Assembly (NCBI GenBank): GCA_023423975.1
Contig: JAFAEO010000026.1
Coordinates: 1-64,000 of the forward strand
DNA: 64,000 nt
Reading direction: 5' to 3'
Origin: Pseudomonadota bacterium
Lineage (GTDB): Bacteria; Pseudomonadota; Gammaproteobacteria; Burkholderiales; Burkholderiaceae_B
The notes under the pieces were generated by a model that saw nothing but the letters and a program-made list of their open reading frames with translations, was not told the origin of the DNA and searched no databases. The position numbers and the translations under genes were made by a program. Position 1 is the first letter of the stretch. Each line of letters starts with the position of its first letter. Positions 61,611 to 64,000 of this stretch are shown here, one piece after another.

Positions 61611-62552
61611 ATGGCTTCAGGTTTTTCCGTGTCGAACACTGCAGAAGGCGCAACCGAGGTTGTCGCGGTACTGATCGCGATTACCAATCTGAACGCAAGG
61701 GTGCTGACCGTGGAAAACGGCAATATCCTGCCCTATGGACCGCTCTCGCCCGTGCATAGCTCGTTGCAGGCTGGCGTGCGCCAGTGGGTCAAAAATCAGA
61801 CCATGCAGCCCATGGGCTACGTGGAGCAGCTCTATACCTTTGTCGATACGCTGCGGACTCGCGCATCGGGACAGCCCGTGCTGTATGTCAGTTACCTGGG
61901 GCTGGTCAAGGAAGCAGATGAGCGCCTGCTCGAAGCCAATGCCAGTTGGCAGGACTGGTACCATTACTTCCCATGGGAAGACCATCGCGAGGGCAGGCCG
62001 GAATGGATCGCACGGGTGTTTTACCCTCATCTGAGAAAATGGGTCGCCTTTGCCGAGGATGATACAGTTCGCCAGAGTCGGCAGCGACGTGTGGATCTGT
62101 GCTGGGGCCAGGGTGAACATGCCTGGATCGAAGACAATACCCTGTACCGCTATGAGTTGCTCTATGAAGTTGGCTTGATACCGGAATCGCCGTTGTTTGA
62201 TGGGACTCTTCCCGAGGCCATGACGGGCAAGGCCATGCAGCACAACCATCGCCGGGTGCTGGCCATGGCCATGTCCAGATTGCGGGCAAAAATCAGATAC
62301 CGCCCCGTTATCTCCGAATTGATGGCTGCTGAATTTACCCTGCTGCAATTGCAGAAAAGTATCGAAAGCCTGGCCGGGATGGAGCTGCACAAGCAGAATT
62401 TCCGGCGCCTGATGCAGCACCAGGACTTGCTCGAACCTACCGGACAAAGCACAGCCCAGGAACGAGGACGCCCGGCGCAGCTATACCGGTTCAAGGATAC
62501 GGTCTTGCTCGAAAGCCTGCTGTCCGGCAGTAAGCTACCAGTCAATAAATAA
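61611..62552 (+). CDS. nadQ: NadQ-like NAD biosynthesis regulator
   Basis: A 313-residue protein with an N-terminal Nudix-like region (about 15-140: EVVAVLIAITNLNARVLTVE, and the ...SYLGLVKEADERLLEANASW stretch) but no intact catalytic Nudix box. The C-terminal winged helix includes YRPVISELMAAEFTLLQLQK and ELHKQNFRRLMQHQDLLEPT. This architecture, and the location between nadAB and nadC, match the NadQ/NrtR-type regulators of NAD synthesis. It probably binds the two dyads flanking it (61489-61507 and 62587-62615) and represses when NAD is abundant. The exact effector is not shown by the sequence. Confidence 0.75.
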   Translation: MASGFSVSNTAEGATEVVAVLIAITNLNARVLTVENGNILPYGPLSPVHSSLQAGVRQWVKNQTMQPMGYVEQLYTFVDTLRTRASGQPVLYVSYLGLVKEADERLLEANASWQDWYHYFPWEDHREGRPEWIARVFYPHLRKWVAFAEDDTVRQSRQRRVDLCWGQGEHAWIEDNTLYRYELLYEVGLIPESPLFDGTLPEAMTGKAMQHNHRRVLAMAMSRLRAKIRYRPVISELMAAEFTLLQLQKSIESLAGMELHKQNFRRLMQHQDLLEPTGQSTAQERGRPAQLYRFKDTVLLESLLSGSKLPVNK

Positions 62553-62586
62553 ACTTTCCAATAAGCCATTGTCAGTTTTTTATACC

Positions 62587-62615
62587 TGTTATATACTCAA
62601 TTTGAGTATATAACA
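62587..62615. promoter_or_regulatory. Predicted NadQ operator upstream of nadC
   Basis: Left arm TGTTATATACTCAA (62587-62600), one T, right arm TTGAGTATATAACA (62602-62615): perfect 14-bp arms. The core TATACTC-N5-GAGTATA recurs at 61489-61507. It lies 40 bp before the nadC start at 62655. Confidence 0.75.
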
Positions 62616-62654
62616 GCCTCTATGGGGCGATTTTTTAACAGGACCTGTTTACTT

Positions 62655-63512
62655 ATGAATCCCGCTGCTCACGAATTACCCGACGTTGTTTTATTGCCAT
62701 TTGTGCAGGCGGCGCTGACAGAAGATATGGGGCGAAAAGGAGACATTACTTCCCAGGCGACCATCCCCGTCGGCAAGCAGGGGCGCCTGCATCTGGTCTC
62801 GCGCCGCCCGGGCGTGATTGCCGGAATGGCGCTGGCGCGGCTGGCCTTTACGCAGATCGACTCTGCCATAGAAATGACGATTGTCCAGCAGGATGGCTCA
62901 CATGTTGAGGCAGGCCAGTTACTGGCGACGGTGTCCGGGGATATCCGGTCCATGCTTGCCGCCGAGCGTACGGCGCTCAATTTCCTGACACATCTGAGTG
63001 GCATCGCCACGCAGACCGCCGAGATCGTGAAACTGGTCGCAGATACGAACGCACGCATTACCTGCACCCGCAAAACTATTCCGGGCTTGCGGGTCCTGCA
63101 GAAGTATGCAGTTCGCGTCGGGGGCGGCTGGAATCACCGGATGGCGCTGGATGACGCCATGCTGATCAAAGACAACCATATTGCGCTGGCCGGCGATCTG
63201 CGCACTGCCATTGCCCAGGCCCATGCGCATGCAGGACATCTGACGCCCGTCGAGCTTGAAGTCGACACGCTGGAACAGCTGGCGATCGCACTGGAAGAGG
63301 GCATCAGGCTTGTATTGCTGGACAATATGGATTGCGATACCTTGCGCCAGGCCGTGGCAATGTGCCGGGGCAAGGCGCAAACGGAAGCCTCCGGCGGTAT
63401 TACCCCTGAAACGGTACAAGCCGTGGCGCAAACCGGCGTCGACTATATCGCGATCGGGTATCTGACGCACAGCAGCAAGGCACTGGATATCGGCCTGGAT
63501 TTTCAGGCATGA
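62655..63512 (+). CDS. nadC: Nicotinate-nucleotide pyrophosphorylase NadC
   Basis: A 285-residue quinolinate phosphoribosyltransferase, which joins quinolinate and PRPP to give nicotinate mononucleotide. Family features include AALTEDMGRKGDITSQATIP, RTALNFLTHLSGIATQTAEI, the substrate-binding ITCTRKTIPGLRVLQKYAVR, and GGGWNHRMALDDAMLIKDNH, with PEASGGI-like EASGGITPETVQ near the end. The ATG at 62655 follows AGGA and is preferred to 62622, which has no ribosome binding site and overlaps the operator region. It is a separate transcription unit from nadAB, with its own NadQ site. Confidence 0.96.
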   Translation: MNPAAHELPDVVLLPFVQAALTEDMGRKGDITSQATIPVGKQGRLHLVSRRPGVIAGMALARLAFTQIDSAIEMTIVQQDGSHVEAGQLLATVSGDIRSMLAAERTALNFLTHLSGIATQTAEIVKLVADTNARITCTRKTIPGLRVLQKYAVRVGGGWNHRMALDDAMLIKDNHIALAGDLRTAIAQAHAHAGHLTPVELEVDTLEQLAIALEEGIRLVLLDNMDCDTLRQAVAMCRGKAQTEASGGITPETVQAVAQTGVDYIAIGYLTHSSKALDIGLDFQA

Positions 63513-63631
63513 AGGTAATGACGCTGTGGCGTTGAGCACAAAGGCATTGTCACGGCATTTTCACATGATGCCGTCAATAAGATTGATGCAATACGACGGT
63601 CAGGCAACAAGGGTATGGTCACTCATAAATA

Positions 63632-64000
63632 TCATACCTGAGCATCGGATAGCACCCCTTTTTTGCGCAACAGGGACCCCACAAATTGATGAATGACGGG
63701 GTTTGATGCCGCGCGCTCAAACGCGAGAACAATTTTTGCGATGTGCACATTATTATCAGCGATGGGAATCCAGCTCAGGATATCCGCCCGTGAGCGAGCC
63801 ATGGACTGTGGAACAATTGCCAGGCCCACGCCAGCCTCTACCAATGTCAGTATCGATGGCAGGCGGCTTTTTTGAACGATATTTGGTGTTACTCCGGTGC
63901 CGGCAAACACCTCAGTAAGCATTGCTGCAAAATAGGGTGATACAGATTCGTCGTAACCGATCAAAGGATGCCGTACGATATCTGTCAGCCTGACCGTCTT
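63632..64000 (-). CDS. LysR-family regulator, C-terminal fragment
   Basis: The gene runs off the right edge; only the C-terminal ~122 residues are visible. The frame is open to the end of the window and reads KTVRLTDIVRHPLIGYDESV then SPYFAAMLTEVFAGTGVTPN and LVEAGVGLAIVPQSMAR, the usual LysR effector-domain end. The N-terminus and helix-turn-helix lie beyond 64000. Its target cannot be judged. It converges with nadC. Confidence 0.8.
   Translation of the reverse strand, partial: KTVRLTDIVRHPLIGYDESVSPYFAAMLTEVFAGTGVTPNIVQKSRLPSILTLVEAGVGLAIVPQSMARSRADILSWIPIADNNVHIAKIVLAFERAASNPVIHQFVGSLLRKKGVLSDAQV

Noticed and set aside
61617..62447. Minus-strand frame of 276 codons antisense to nadQ
   Set aside because: Shadow frame with no family similarity.
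1..64000. CRISPR arrays, tRNA and rRNA genes
   Set aside because: No evenly spaced repeat-spacer pattern, no cloverleaf-type sequences and no rRNA-like conserved stretches were noticed by eye.

Overview
The window looks like a chromosomal segment around the replication origin of a betaproteobacterium, most likely from the Alcaligenaceae (Advenella, Castellaniella or Bordetella relatives). The evidence is the divergent arrangement rpmH-rnpA-yidD-yidC (minus strand) against dnaA-dnaN-gyrB (plus strand) across a ~1 kb non-coding stretch, moderate GC content, a very high density of LysR-type regulators, and a TAXI-type TRAP transporter. The genus is an inference. No tRNA, rRNA, CRISPR array or intact insertion sequence was recognised.

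Region 1 (1-7470) is the core replication block: the yidC start, yidD, rnpA, rpmH, a probable oriC-bearing gap with one perfect DnaA box, then dnaA, dnaN and gyrB. Three near-identical 18-bp repeats lie between the gyrB stop and its strong terminator.

Region 2 (7500-24700) is accessory. It holds a glutathione transferase, a LysR/SDR divergent pair, a two-gene RND efflux operon (MexEF type, no outer-membrane channel) with a divergent LysR, and an Asp/Glu racemase-family protein lacking the second catalytic cysteine. A LysR remnant, a sensor kinase with its LuxR-type response regulator, a GAF-LytTR regulator, a large Hint-domain protein and an HxlR/NmrA divergent pair follow.

Region 3 (24700-42400) carries small catabolic and detoxification units. 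They are an iron alcohol dehydrogenase-SDR-MFS operon with a divergent LysR, LysR/isochorismatase, an SRPBCC protein, a second glutathione transferase, an ABC-F ATPase and an FAD oxidoreductase gene broken by an in-frame amber codon. A cysteine dioxygenase followed by an Lrp-type regulator, a B3-like metallo-beta-lactamase-fold protein, a DUF945 protein and RidA/LysR complete it.

Region 4 (42400-46450) is an arsenic resistance operon, arsR-arsH-arsC-acr3, with every junction overlapping by 4 nt, followed by an MFS transporter.

Region 5 (46500-54000) is an uptake and catabolism cluster: RpiR regulator, TAXI substrate-binding protein, fused TRAP permease, class III aminotransferase and a 3-hydroxyacyl-CoA dehydrogenase-like protein. 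The same 16-bp sequence precedes both the regulator and the transporter genes, so the regulator probably controls both. The substrate is unknown.

Region 6 (54200-57800) is a ureide unit (allE, allA, DctA-family carrier) with a divergent GntR regulator and a palindrome between them.

Region 7 (57900-63550) is an NAD(P)-binding protein and then de novo NAD synthesis (nadB, nadA, nadC), with a NadQ-like regulator gene in the middle. Two matching dyads sit at the nadA/nadQ and nadC promoters. A LysR gene runs off the right edge. A recurring theme is that most regulator genes in the window have a clear dyad-symmetric site beside them.
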